Assembly: GCA_963848115.1 (NCBI GenBank)
Contig: CAWKCP010000041.1
Span: 124,001-188,000 of the forward strand
Length of the DNA stretch: 64,000 bases
Reading direction: 5' to 3'
Source: JAWKOK01 sp963848115
GTDB lineage: Bacteria > Chloroflexota > Anaerolineae > Caldilineales > Caldilineaceae
In this document: positions 20,219 through 29,002 of the stretch, piece by piece
Position numbering within the stretch: position 1 is the first letter of the stretch
How the letters are laid out: each line of letters opens with the position of its first letter
Notes under the pieces: generated by a model
Told to the model about the DNA's origin: nothing
Databases searched by the model: none
What the model saw: only the letters and a program-made list of their open reading frames with translations
Position numbers and translations under genes: made by a program

Positions 20219-21673
20219 ATGGCAGCGACCAAGACAACGACACAGCCATCCGGGTCGAAATCCAAAACAACAAAGAATCAGGCATCCAAGGCCGGCACGA
20301 ATACGCGGCGCAATGGCAGCTACGACTGGGGCCTGCTTGCCGTCGTCATGGTATTGTTGTCCTTTGGGCTGATCATGGTTTTCAGTTCAAGCTATGCCCG
20401 TGGACTGGCCGGTTATGACGATCCATTCTACTATATTGAGGCCCAGGTAAAGTGGACGGTTGTGGGGTTGGTGGCGTTGATCCTGGCGGCCCGAATCAAC
20501 TATTCGCTCTGGGAACAATTCAGCATACCCTTGATGGGATTGGCGCTGATCATGTTGTTGGCCGTTATCCCGATTGGCAGCGAGACTTTCGGCGCCAATC
20601 GCAGCTATTTCAGCGGCAGTGTTCAACCCAGTGAACCCGCCAAAATCGTGATTATCATCTATGTCAGCGCCTGGCTTGCCAGTAAGGGATCCTTGATCCA
20701 AAATGTCCGTGTCGGGCTGGTTCCCTTCAGCGTGCTGATGGGCATCGTCACCGTGTTGATTGTCACTCAGCCGGATATCAGCACGGCGATCCTGATCGTG
20801 TCTACAGCCTCGATCATGTTCTTCATTGCCGGGGCCAAGCTAAGGCAGCTACTGATCATTGGCATTGGGATTGCCGCCACGTTTGCCCTTGTGATTCACT
20901 ACAGCAGCTATGCGAGTGCCAGGGTCGCCAGATACTGGGATGGACTACAGAATCCACTGGAGAGCGCCGAGTGGCAGGCTGTCCAGAGTGTGCAAGCCAT
21001 CATCAACGGAGGCCCTTTTGGCGTTGGACCGGGCAACAGTGTGGCCAAGCTGCCCGGATATCTGCCGGTCAGTTGGAGCGACAACATTTTCGCCATCATT
21101 GGTGAGGAACTGGGACTGCTGGGTGCATTGCTGGTCATTCTGCTCTTTGCGCTGTTCGCCTATCGTGGCTTGCGGATTGCTCTGATGTCGCGGGATAGTT
21201 TTGGCACATTGCTCGCCACGGGCATCACCTCGCTGGTGGTGTTGCAGGCGCTACTGAACACGGCGGTTGTTGTCGCCGTGGCGCCTGCTACCGGCGTGAC
21301 GCTGCCCTTCATCAGCTATGGCGGCAGTTCGCTGGTCACTGTGCTTGGGGCGGTCGGTATTCTGCTCAGCATCAGTCGGTATAGCAACCAGACCGCCGGC
21401 GTTGGCGGTGGATCAGGAAGCATGGCCTATGCGCGTTTTAATTTCGGGTGGCGGGACGGGGGGGCACGTGTATCCCGCGCTGGCCGTCGCGGCAAAACTA
21501 AATCAAGCGGGAGCAAGGCAACTCGAGGTAAATCAACTCCGGGAAAATCAAGCAGGGGATCAGTTGGAACAAACTCGACGAGCCGGCGCAAACCAGTCTC
21601 AGGCACAAGGCGAAAGCCGGCCGGCCGTCAGCGACGGACAGGCACACGCCGGGGCGGCTCGGGCCGAACATGA
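20219..21673 (+). CDS. ftsW: Septal peptidoglycan glycosyltransferase FtsW (long tail overlapping murG)
   Basis: A SEDS-family glycosyltransferase that polymerises lipid II at the septum with FtsI. The multi-pass core has 'VFSSSYARGLAGYDDPFYYI', 'VQPSEPAKIVIIIY', 'GGPFGVGPGNSVAKLPGYLP', 'DNIFAIIGEELGLLG' and 'PFISYGGSSLV'. The core ends near 'SISRYSNQ'. The frame then stays open for about 81 codons into murG, producing a very basic Arg/Lys/Ser/Gly/Thr-rich cytoplasmic tail. The first part of that tail is simply the conserved murG N-terminus read out of frame. The ATG at 20219 follows the murD stop by six bases. Confidence 0.92.
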   Translation: MAATKTTTQPSGSKSKTTKNQASKAGTNTRRNGSYDWGLLAVVMVLLSFGLIMVFSSSYARGLAGYDDPFYYIEAQVKWTVVGLVALILAARINYSLWEQFSIPLMGLALIMLLAVIPIGSETFGANRSYFSGSVQPSEPAKIVIIIYVSAWLASKGSLIQNVRVGLVPFSVLMGIVTVLIVTQPDISTAILIVSTASIMFFIAGAKLRQLLIIGIGIAATFALVIHYSSYASARVARYWDGLQNPLESAEWQAVQSVQAIINGGPFGVGPGNSVAKLPGYLPVSWSDNIFAIIGEELGLLGALLVILLFALFAYRGLRIALMSRDSFGTLLATGITSLVVLQALLNTAVVVAVAPATGVTLPFISYGGSSLVTVLGAVGILLSISRYSNQTAGVGGGSGSMAYARFNFGWRDGGARVSRAGRRGKTKSSGSKATRGKSTPGKSSRGSVGTNSTSRRKPVSGTRRKPAGRQRRTGTRRGGSGRT

Positions 21674-22781
21674 TTCAACCGAAGCCGGCCGGCCCGAGGT
21701 GGAAGTGCTCTGGGTTGGAAGCGTCGGCGGCATGGAGCAAGCGCTGGTGGCCCAGGCAGGAATTGCCTACCAGGGCATTCGCACCGGACAGATCCGTGGG
21801 ATCAACCCGCTGAAGGCGCTCACCAATGTCGGGCGGATGGCCAAAGGCGTTCAGGAGAGCCTCAGTATCCTGCGTTCTTTCGCACCGGATGTCTGCCTCG
21901 TGACCGGCGGTTATGTCTGTGCACCGGTGGCGCTGGCCTGTCGTATGCGCGGCGTTCCGGTGATGATCTACCTGCCGGACATGTCGCCCGGCGCCAGCAT
22001 TCGGTCGCTGAGTCGGTTGGCCGAACGTGTAGCCGTCAGCTTTCCGGAGGTAGCGGTCTTTTTCGGCGGCGAGGCGCCTGAAGGCAAGGCCGTGGTGACG
22101 GGATATCCTGTTCGTCAAGAACTGGTGGAGGCTGCACGAGATCGGGTCGCCAGCCGCCGACGCCTGGCCCAACGATTGGGACGATCGCTGGATAGCGGAC
22201 CGGGGGACCGGAACGACGGTGGGGATGCATCAAAGGATGAGCCAAAACTGGTGTTGATCTGGGGAGGCAGCCAGGGATCTCGTACCATCAACGAGTCTGT
22301 GTGGAAGTCGTTGCCTGCGCTTCTGCCCCATGCCCATATCGTGCATGTGGTGGGCGAACGAGATTGGCCGCTCTATGGAGAAGAGGCGAAAGCAAACCCG
22401 ATTCATGCGTATGCAGAACGGTATCACCCGGTGGCCTATTTGCATGAGGCCATGCCGCTGGCGCTGGCGGCAGCAGATATCACTGTGGCGCGTGCCGGAG
22501 CAAGCAGCCTAGGGGAGTTTCCGGTGGCCCATCTACCGTCGATTCTTGTGCCGTTGCCCTTTGCCGGCGTGGGTCAGCAGGCAAATGCAGATCTTTTGGC
22601 TGGACACGGCGCCGCCATTGTGATAGAGGATGAGGATCTGTCCGAAGAGTTGGCGCCACAATTACTGGCGCTATTGGCAGACGACGCCAGAAGACTGCAA
22701 ATGCAAGAGGCGGCCGCGGCCTTGGCCAACCCGGATGCCGCATTGGAAATTGCTCAGGCAATGGTCGATTTGCAGAAGTAG
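21429..22781 (+). CDS. murG: Lipid II synthase MurG with a low-complexity insertion
   Basis: Transfers GlcNAc from UDP-GlcNAc to lipid I on the inner face of the membrane. The start at 21429 gives the canonical 'MRVLISGGGTGGHVYPALAV' and lies inside ftsW, in the +1 frame relative to it. At 450 residues it is about 90 longer than the usual protein. Most of the excess is at residues about 25-87, a Gln/Ala/Gly/Glu/Arg-rich stretch between the first helix and 'VEVLWVGSVGGMEQ'. That stretch is the same DNA that encodes the FtsW tail. The C-terminal UDP-GlcNAc domain is normal: 'LIWGGSQGSRTINE', 'VVGERDW', 'VARAGASSLGE', 'GVGQQANADLL'. Confidence 0.93.
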   Translation: MRVLISGGGTGGHVYPALAVAAKLNQAGARQLEVNQLRENQAGDQLEQTRRAGANQSQAQGESRPAVSDGQAHAGAARAEHDSTEAGRPEVEVLWVGSVGGMEQALVAQAGIAYQGIRTGQIRGINPLKALTNVGRMAKGVQESLSILRSFAPDVCLVTGGYVCAPVALACRMRGVPVMIYLPDMSPGASIRSLSRLAERVAVSFPEVAVFFGGEAPEGKAVVTGYPVRQELVEAARDRVASRRRLAQRLGRSLDSGPGDRNDGGDASKDEPKLVLIWGGSQGSRTINESVWKSLPALLPHAHIVHVVGERDWPLYGEEAKANPIHAYAERYHPVAYLHEAMPLALAAADITVARAGASSLGEFPVAHLPSILVPLPFAGVGQQANADLLAGHGAAIVIEDEDLSEELAPQLLALLADDARRLQMQEAAAALANPDAALEIAQAMVDLQK

Positions 22782-22799
22782 CTGAGTCCGCTGCAAAAA

Positions 22800-22880
22800 T
22801 GGAAATTTGCCACAGATAGCGAAAAAGGCTTTTTGTACTGGACTCACAGATTCCCACAGATGGAAAGTGGATGGGCCCCA
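22800..22880. repeat. Short CACAGAT-containing intergenic stretch
   Basis: The 154-base murG to CvpA-like gap contains repeated 'cacagat' words (22812, 22847 and 22855 regions) and an AAAAAGGCTTTTT mini-palindrome. It does not code. It resembles dispersed intergenic filler more than a known regulatory element. Confidence 0.3.
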
Positions 22881-22935
22881 GAGATCGAACAATCGCCAAG
22901 AAGTCGAAGGCAACAGCGAAAAGAAGTCGCCTAAC

Positions 22936-23616
22936 ATGGAACAGACCATCAACGTTGATCAATTGCAGGTAGCCATCGCCTTTCTTCTCTACCTATTTGT
23001 CTTTGGCTGGATCGGCTGGCGCCGCGGGATGAACCGCGAGCTGCTCGTTTTCGGCACCTCCCTTGTAACATTGATCATTGTACGGATGCGGGGCGATACG
23101 TTGGTCGCGATCGGAAACCTTGCCTGGAGCCTGTTCAACATGATCCTGTCCGGCGGGCTGACTGGTGGCGGTGATGCGACGGATAGTTCGACCACCGAAT
23201 TGATTACGCAATGCAGCGACACAGTGACGACATGCAATGCGCCTGGCTATCTTTTTCTGTTCTGGGTATCTTTCGTAATCCTCGCCTATCTATTTGGCAC
23301 GATTTATGTTAAAAATAGTCCATCAAATGGTTGGGCTGTATTGATCGGTATCGCCAACGGTTTTCTCTATGCATCGGTCGTCCTACCCCGGCTGCTTGCA
23401 CTGATCAACCCGGATGCGGTGAACCTTGATGAGCCGATCATCCTTGAAGCGTTCTTCGGACTGGTGCGCACGGCGTGGACGTCCATCACCGGGGTGATCG
23501 GCAACATTTGGGATGCGATGGGATCGCTACAGCCCTATGTACTGCTGTTGTTCCTGATCGTGTTGGTTGTCGGTGCGGCAAGCACGCTTCGCACCAAGGG
23601 CAATGAATCAGGGTAG
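22936..23616 (+). CDS. CvpA-like membrane protein A
   Basis: A 226-residue protein with about five hydrophobic segments (starting near residues 10, 35, 95, 125 and 195 from ATG 22936). After the first segment comes 'GWRRGMNRELLVFG', like the RG-x-x-x-E turn of CvpA/colicin V production proteins. The function is unknown; CvpA homologues are linked to cell-envelope homeostasis. It sits between murG and murC with its partner at 23678, which has the same plan. The start is the ATG at 22936; the longer frame upstream shows no hydrophobic or conserved features. Confidence 0.5.
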   Translation: MEQTINVDQLQVAIAFLLYLFVFGWIGWRRGMNRELLVFGTSLVTLIIVRMRGDTLVAIGNLAWSLFNMILSGGLTGGGDATDSSTTELITQCSDTVTTCNAPGYLFLFWVSFVILAYLFGTIYVKNSPSNGWAVLIGIANGFLYASVVLPRLLALINPDAVNLDEPIILEAFFGLVRTAWTSITGVIGNIWDAMGSLQPYVLLLFLIVLVVGAASTLRTKGNESG

Positions 23617-23677
23617 ACAACGAATTCTATCGGCAGGCACATCCTGAGCAGGCCACAAATGGACGAGACGGTAGAGT

Positions 23678-24280
23678 ATGGGTCCAGTTGAAGGGTTCTA
23701 TCTTACAATAGCCGGCATTGTTCTGCTGATCGGATTGGGTCGTGGCTATAAAAAGGAGCTGGGCAACACCCTGGTCTTCATCGGGGCTGTGCTTATCTTC
23801 GCCGCATTGTACGAAGTGGCATGGGAACAGATGGTGTCGGTCGCCGGGGTCATCCTGTCCGATGAGAGTCTGGATATTTTCCTGAGCGCTACACTCTCGA
23901 TCATCTTCGTGTCCATTGTCTTTGCCAGCTACTCGGGACGAACGCTTGATTTTCAGGGCAAGCCCGCCCCTGCGCCCGGTGGTTTTCTCATTACTCTGGC
24001 CGTCGCTTCCGTCAACGGCTACCTGGTCGCAGGCACGCTTTGGTTCTTGCAGGCGATCTTTAACTATCCGACGCGGTTGATCTTCGAATGGTTCATCCCG
24101 CGGATGCCCGAATGTCAGGAGGTGGCATTGGCGGCCAATAATCTGGCTGCATCGACCGCCTGTGTTCAAGAGTTTATTGCCAGCGGTCAGGCGCTGATGT
24201 GGCCGCCCGTCCTGTTTCCGAGTGCGATCTTCTGGGCTATTCCGTTGGCAATCATGATCATTTTGAAAGTGCGTGGCTAG
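23678..24280 (+). CDS. CvpA-like membrane protein B
   Basis: A 200-residue protein with about five hydrophobic segments. 'IGLGRGYKKELGNTLVFIG' follows the first segment, the same RG-x-x-x-E turn as in the neighbouring protein at 22936, so the two are likely diverged paralogues. The gene abuts murC: its TAG is followed at once by the murC region, suggesting co-translation. No enzymatic motif is visible. A role in envelope assembly is inferred only from the position within the dcw cluster. Confidence 0.5.
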   Translation: MGPVEGFYLTIAGIVLLIGLGRGYKKELGNTLVFIGAVLIFAALYEVAWEQMVSVAGVILSDESLDIFLSATLSIIFVSIVFASYSGRTLDFQGKPAPAPGGFLITLAVASVNGYLVAGTLWFLQAIFNYPTRLIFEWFIPRMPECQEVALAANNLAASTACVQEFIASGQALMWPPVLFPSAIFWAIPLAIMIILKVRG

Positions 24281-24283
24281 GTG

Positions 24284-25736
24284 ATGTCACAGGGAAGAGA
24301 TCTCAACAAAAAGAACAGCAGTAGTTGGCAAGACCGGCTGACCAAGGGCGATGCCGACCTGCGTGTTCACCTGGTAGGCATTGGTGGGGCCGGGCTGAGC
24401 GCAATTGCCACGGTCCTGTTGGAAATGGGTATTTCCGTGAGCGGCAGCGACCGACAAGCCAATGCCAGTACCGATCATCTGGCCGAGGCAGGAGCGACGA
24501 TCCATCTCCAGCAAGTCGCCCAGAACCTAACCGCCGAAAACGGTTCAACGCCGGATGTTGTGCTACTTAGTAGTGCCATTGATGCTGAGAATGAGGAATG
24601 GCAAGCTGCTGAGTTGATGGGGCTGCCTGTGGTCAAACGCAGCGAGTTCTTGCCCGTATTGCTGGCCGAACGAGAGCTGTTGGCTGTTGCAGGCACACAC
24701 GGCAAGAGCACAACTACCGCAATGATTGTCAAGATCTTGCGTGACGCCGGAATCGATGCAGGGTATATCATCGGCACACGCCTACCGGGGTTCGGCAACG
24801 CAGCAGCCGGAACTGCGCCCTACTTCGTCATTGAAGCCGACGAATATGACCACATGTTCTTGGGGCTGCGACCCAAGGTGGCGGTACTCACGAATGTTGA
24901 ATGGGATCATCCGGACTGCTATCCGACGCCTGCCAGCTTCCGACGGGCGTTCATGCAATTTGCTGATCTCGTTGATCGACAGGGAATGATCGTCTCTTGT
25001 GCTGATGATGCCGGCGCCGAACAGGTACGGACATATCATGCCACCCGCGGTGCGAAATGGATCACCTATGGTGCAGAGAAGATCGCTGATCTGCGGGCCG
25101 ATGCGGTGACTGTGCGTGCCGACGGCGGCGTCTGTGCCAACCTGATCTGGTGGAACGCCCCCCTGGGACGCCTTGAGTTGCAGGCGCCCGGTTTGCACAA
25201 CATTCAAAATGCCATGGCGGCCCTGCTCGTGGCCGGATGGTGCGATGTGTCCATGGATGAGGCTCGCCAGAGTCTGGCGACATTTCAGGGCACAGCCCGG
25301 CGTTTCGAATACCAAGGGCCGGCGTCGTGGTGTCACCGTCATTGATGACTATGCCCATCATCCGACTGAGGTTGAGGCGACGCTGTCCGCCGCCCGAGGA
25401 TCCTATCCTGACGCACGCATCTGGGCTGTCTTTCAGCCGCATACGTTCAGCCGCACCCAGCGTATGCTCTATCGGATGGGTGATAGCTTCCAAGATGCCG
25501 ATCGGGTAATCGTGACCGACATTTTTGCTGCCCGCGAGATCGATGACGGCAGTGTCAGCGCCAATGAACTTGTGGCGGCCAGTGACCATCCAGCGATCTG
25601 CCATGTGTCCGGCCTGGAAGCTGCGAGCGACTATCTTGCGGAACGCGTGAGCGATGGCGATGTAGTCATTACATTGGGCGCAGGCGATGGGTACAAGATT
25701 GGCGAAATGCTGCTTGAGCAACTGGATGACGAATGA
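24284..25736 (+). CDS. murC: UDP-MurNAc--L-alanine ligase (one frame break)
   Basis: Adds L-Ala to UDP-MurNAc, the first amino-acid step of precursor synthesis. The N-terminal 'VHLVGIGGAGLSAIATVLLEMG', ATP loop 'VAGTHGKSTTTAMIV', 'VIEADEYDHMFLGLRP' and 'TNVEWDHPDCYP' are in the first frame. 'TARRFEYQG' then continues in the +1 frame as 'RRRGVTVIDDYAHHPTEVEATL', after one extra G in the GGG run at 25316-25318. The C-terminal domain 'VFQPHTFSRTQRML' is normal. The start is ATG 24284; the GTG at 24281 is also possible. The stop overlaps the murB start by four bases (ATGA). Confidence 0.92.
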
Positions 25737-26752
25737 CTGTGGCCGACTTCACTGAACTGTCGGCTCTTGGGATTGAGCTTCGCCAGGGCGTCTCGCTGGC
25801 GCCGCTGACAACGATGAAGATCGGCGGTGATGCAGAATATTTTGCCGTCGCCGCCGAGAGCGAGCAACTGATCACCATAGGACGTTGGGCGCAAGCGTCT
25901 CGGGTTCCCTATTTTGTCCTTGGCGGCGGCAGCAACATGTTGATCAGCGATAGCGGGATAGAGGGTCTGGTCATCTACAATCGCAGCCGTACTGTACGGC
26001 TAATCAAGATTGGTGGTGGCCGGCCGGGCGTCGACGAGCCCGATACGCTAGAGTTCGATACGCATGAGCACTTGATTGGAGAAGAGGATACTGAAGAGCG
26101 GCCGACCGTCTACGCCGAAAGCGGTGCGGCAATGGCCGGTGTTGCACGGATGTGTGTTCGTGCAGAGATGGCCGGACTGGAGTGGGCGGTGAGTGTGCCG
26201 GGCACAATTGGTGGAGCCGTGGTCGGCAACGCAGGTGCTCACGGGGGTGAGATCAAGGATAATCTGGTTGTTGTCCGGATATTGGAGACAGATGGGCGGC
26301 TTGTGGAACGATCTGCCGCAGAACTGGGATATGCCTATCGCAACAGCGTTCTGAAACAGAACCGACCGCTGAAGGCCGCCACATTTCCGATCGTGGTGTC
26401 CGCCACATTTGCTCTGACATTCGATGACCCGATCATGCTGAAGCAGCGAGCCGACCAATATCTTGCCCATCGGCGAAGCACACAGCCGGTCGAGCCAAGC
26501 CTCGGAAGCACCTTTAAGAATCCGCCCGGCGATCATGCCGGACGGCTGATCGAGGCGGCAGGTTTGAAGGGCAAGAGAATCGGCGGCGTTGAAGTAAGTC
26601 GTACCCATGCCAACTTCTTCATCAATCCCGGCGGCGTTGGCACTGCGACTGCGGCAGACATGGTGGCGCTGATCGCATATGTGCAGGATGCGGTTGAAGG
26701 ACGGTTTGGGGTGCGTCTTCAGCCTGAGGTTCAATTGGCTGGTGAATGGTAG
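25733..26752 (+). CDS. murB: UDP-N-acetylenolpyruvoylglucosamine reductase
   Basis: An FAD- and NADPH-dependent enzyme that reduces enolpyruvyl-UDP-GlcNAc to UDP-MurNAc. It shows 'TTMKIGGDAEYFAVA', the FAD site 'PYFVLGGGSNMLISD', 'VPGTIGGAVVGNAGAHGGE', 'YAYRNSVLK', 'LGSTFKNPPGDHAGRLIEAAG' and the terminal 'RFGVRLQPEVQLAGEW'. The 339 residues include an acidic insertion of about 25 residues around 'DEPDTLEFDTHEH' near residue 103, before the second FAD subdomain. It is translationally coupled to murC by an ATGA overlap. Confidence 0.95.
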   Translation: MTVADFTELSALGIELRQGVSLAPLTTMKIGGDAEYFAVAAESEQLITIGRWAQASRVPYFVLGGGSNMLISDSGIEGLVIYNRSRTVRLIKIGGGRPGVDEPDTLEFDTHEHLIGEEDTEERPTVYAESGAAMAGVARMCVRAEMAGLEWAVSVPGTIGGAVVGNAGAHGGEIKDNLVVVRILETDGRLVERSAAELGYAYRNSVLKQNRPLKAATFPIVVSATFALTFDDPIMLKQRADQYLAHRRSTQPVEPSLGSTFKNPPGDHAGRLIEAAGLKGKRIGGVEVSRTHANFFINPGGVGTATAADMVALIAYVQDAVEGRFGVRLQPEVQLAGEW

Positions 26753-26883
26753 GCGAAATCGGGCTGACTCGAACGCAAAAAACAAGCGCATAAAAACAAT
26801 CGTAACGGGGACGAAAAGCACCCGCCAATCTGAAATAGTCATTGAAATGTCATAGGTGTATTGTCATAGGTACAAAGTGAGAT

Positions 26884-28011
26884 ATGAGCCAGACCGAGAC
26901 CCTTCGGGTCGGCGTCGTCTTTGGCGGCCGTAGCGGCGAGCATGAAGTCTCGCTCAATAGCGCAGGGAATGTGATGGAGGCATTGCGTCAGGCCGGGCAT
27001 CACGTGATACCGATTGGTGTGAGCACCCAGGGCCGGTGGCTGACCCACGGTGACCCGATTGCCCTGTTGGCTTCCGGCGATACCGATCGTCCGGTATCAC
27101 AGCCTCTCAACGGTGAGGCCGATCTGGGGCAGCCGCAGGCCGATGATAGATGGGGCCTCTTGCCTCACGTGGACGAGCTCGAACCCTTGTCCGCAATCGA
27201 TGTCATTTTCCCGGTGCTGCATGGACCGTACGGCGAAGACGGCACTATCCAGGGCATGTTGGAGATGGCGAATCTGCCCTATGTCGGCTGTGGCGTACTC
27301 GCCAGCGCTCTGGGGATGGACAAAGCAGTCTCCAAGGTGATTTTCGAGCAGCTTGGCCTGCGCCAGGCAGCCTACATGGTGGCGAAACGGCAACGATGGC
27401 AGGCCGATCCGGAATCGGTTGTCGCCGACATTGAATCGTCACTTGACTACCCGGTCTTTGTCAAGCCGGCCAACATGGGCAGCAGCGTGGGCATCAGTAA
27501 GGCCGAAACCTGCGACGAGTTGGTTGAAGCCGTCGGACTAGCCTGTCGCTATGATCGAAAGATTGTGATCGAAGCGGCGGTTCCCAACGCTCGCGAGATC
27601 GAAGTGAGCGTATTAGGCAATGATGAGCCTGTGGCCAGTATGCCTGGCGAGATCGTGCCGGGCAATGAGTTTTACGACTATGCCGCCAAATATCTGGACG
27701 ATAACAGCCGGTTGTTGATTCCGGCTCCGCTCTCGGATGAACAGTTGGTCGATATCCAGTCAATGGCAATTCGGGCATTTCAAGCCATCGATGGAGAAGG
27801 TCTGGCCCGTGTCGATTTCCTGCTTGATGACTTGGGCGGTGAGTTGTACCTCAACGAGATCAATACAATGCCCGGTTTCACACGTATTAGCATGTATCCC
27901 AAGCTTTGGGAGGCCAGCGGCCTTAGCTATCCGCAACTTGTCGATCGCCTGCTCCGCCTCGCGCTGGAGCGTCACCAGGATCGCCAGCGCAACAGCACGT
28001 CCGCTGGGTAG
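26884..28011 (+). CDS. ddl: D-alanine--D-alanine ligase
   Basis: An ATP-grasp ligase making D-Ala-D-Ala for MurF. Landmarks are 'VVFGGRSGEHEVSLNSA', 'VIFPVLHGPYGEDGTIQGML', 'VFVKPANMGSSVGISKA', the omega-loop 'NEFYDYAAKYLDD', and 'LYLNEINTMPGFTRISMYP'. The Tyr in the omega loop fits D-Ala specificity rather than the VanA-type D-lactate ligases. The length is 375 residues. A 130-base gap separates it from murB and contains a direct repeat of GTCATAGGT (26849 and 26863), possibly a regulatory site. Confidence 0.95.
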   Translation: MSQTETLRVGVVFGGRSGEHEVSLNSAGNVMEALRQAGHHVIPIGVSTQGRWLTHGDPIALLASGDTDRPVSQPLNGEADLGQPQADDRWGLLPHVDELEPLSAIDVIFPVLHGPYGEDGTIQGMLEMANLPYVGCGVLASALGMDKAVSKVIFEQLGLRQAAYMVAKRQRWQADPESVVADIESSLDYPVFVKPANMGSSVGISKAETCDELVEAVGLACRYDRKIVIEAAVPNAREIEVSVLGNDEPVASMPGEIVPGNEFYDYAAKYLDDNSRLLIPAPLSDEQLVDIQSMAIRAFQAIDGEGLARVDFLLDDLGGELYLNEINTMPGFTRISMYPKLWEASGLSYPQLVDRLLRLALERHQDRQRNSTSAG

Positions 28012-28029
28012 AAAACAGACACTTAGTCC

Positions 28030-28962
28030 ATGGCAAGCAAGACGAGCTCCAAGCGCACTGCGCAACGCAAAGCCGGCCCGTACAGAAAGGCCCCTCATCA
28101 GAGGCGGTCTCTGCGGCGACGTCGCGGCTTTCAGTCAAACTTGCCCCAACTGATGACCGAGGAACTGGGCAAGCTGAAAATGCCCCGCCTGGAGATGCCA
28201 AAGCTGACGTGGCTCACGTGGAGTGGTCGACACTGGAGCAAGTTTGTCAGCATGATGCTGATGGCGCTGGTCCTGGCAGGTGTGCTTTGGATAAACATGG
28301 ACTATCGTTGGTTTGTCTATGCGGATACTGTTGAATTTGAGAATCTCTCCTACCTCACGGCTGAAGAACTCTATACAGCCACCGAGTTGGAGGGCTTGAG
28401 CATATTCTGGGTATTGCCTGAGCAAGTGAGTGAATATCTCTTGGCTCATCCCTACGTGGCCAATGTGGGCATCCGAGTTCGTCTGCCCGATCGGATCACC
28501 ATTGATGTTGACGAAGAGCAGCCAGCCGCGGTCTGGATGACCGGCGCCGGTCCCATGTGGGTGTTGTCAGACGGTTCTGCGTTGGAGATCCGTACAGAGC
28601 CTGGCCAGCCGATTGAAGCGCAGTTACTGGATGAGGACGGGCGTCTGCTGCCGACCATTGTCGACACTCAGATGGCGGCAGTCTCAGTACGATCCAAGCA
28701 TTTGGCGATGGATCGTGATGTGCTCGAGAGTGCGCTGGTATTGATGGAAGAGATGCCTGAATTGGAACGTGTTCGGTACAACAAGGGCATCGGCTTGAAT
28801 TTTGCGCTGCCCGATACAGATTACTGGATCTACTGGGGTGATGGGCAGGACCTGGAAAGCAAATTGGAAAATTTGACACTCACAGGCCAACTGCTGGATT
28901 CCGGTGAGCTCTCTGGCCAGATTGTGGACGTTCGATTTCGTGGGCATCCCATTGTTCGATAG
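28030..28962 (+). CDS. ftsQ: Divisome protein FtsQ (POTRA domain)
   Basis: A bitopic divisome protein. It has a very basic cytoplasmic N-terminus (about residues 1-70, Lys/Arg-rich), one membrane segment ('MMLMALVLAGVLWINM', about residues 76-91) and then the POTRA domain starting at 'VEFENLSYLTAEELYTAT', with 'VANVGIRVRLPDRITIDVDE'. The beta domain follows to the C-terminus. The 310 residues are typical. It lies between ddl and ftsA as in many dcw clusters. Confidence 0.88.
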   Translation: MASKTSSKRTAQRKAGPYRKAPHQRRSLRRRRGFQSNLPQLMTEELGKLKMPRLEMPKLTWLTWSGRHWSKFVSMMLMALVLAGVLWINMDYRWFVYADTVEFENLSYLTAEELYTATELEGLSIFWVLPEQVSEYLLAHPYVANVGIRVRLPDRITIDVDEEQPAAVWMTGAGPMWVLSDGSALEIRTEPGQPIEAQLLDEDGRLLPTIVDTQMAAVSVRSKHLAMDRDVLESALVLMEEMPELERVRYNKGIGLNFALPDTDYWIYWGDGQDLESKLENLTLTGQLLDSGELSGQIVDVRFRGHPIVR

Positions 28963-29002
28963 GGTCGTTTCTCAAGACAATTTCAACAAGACGAGGTTTC
29001 TT

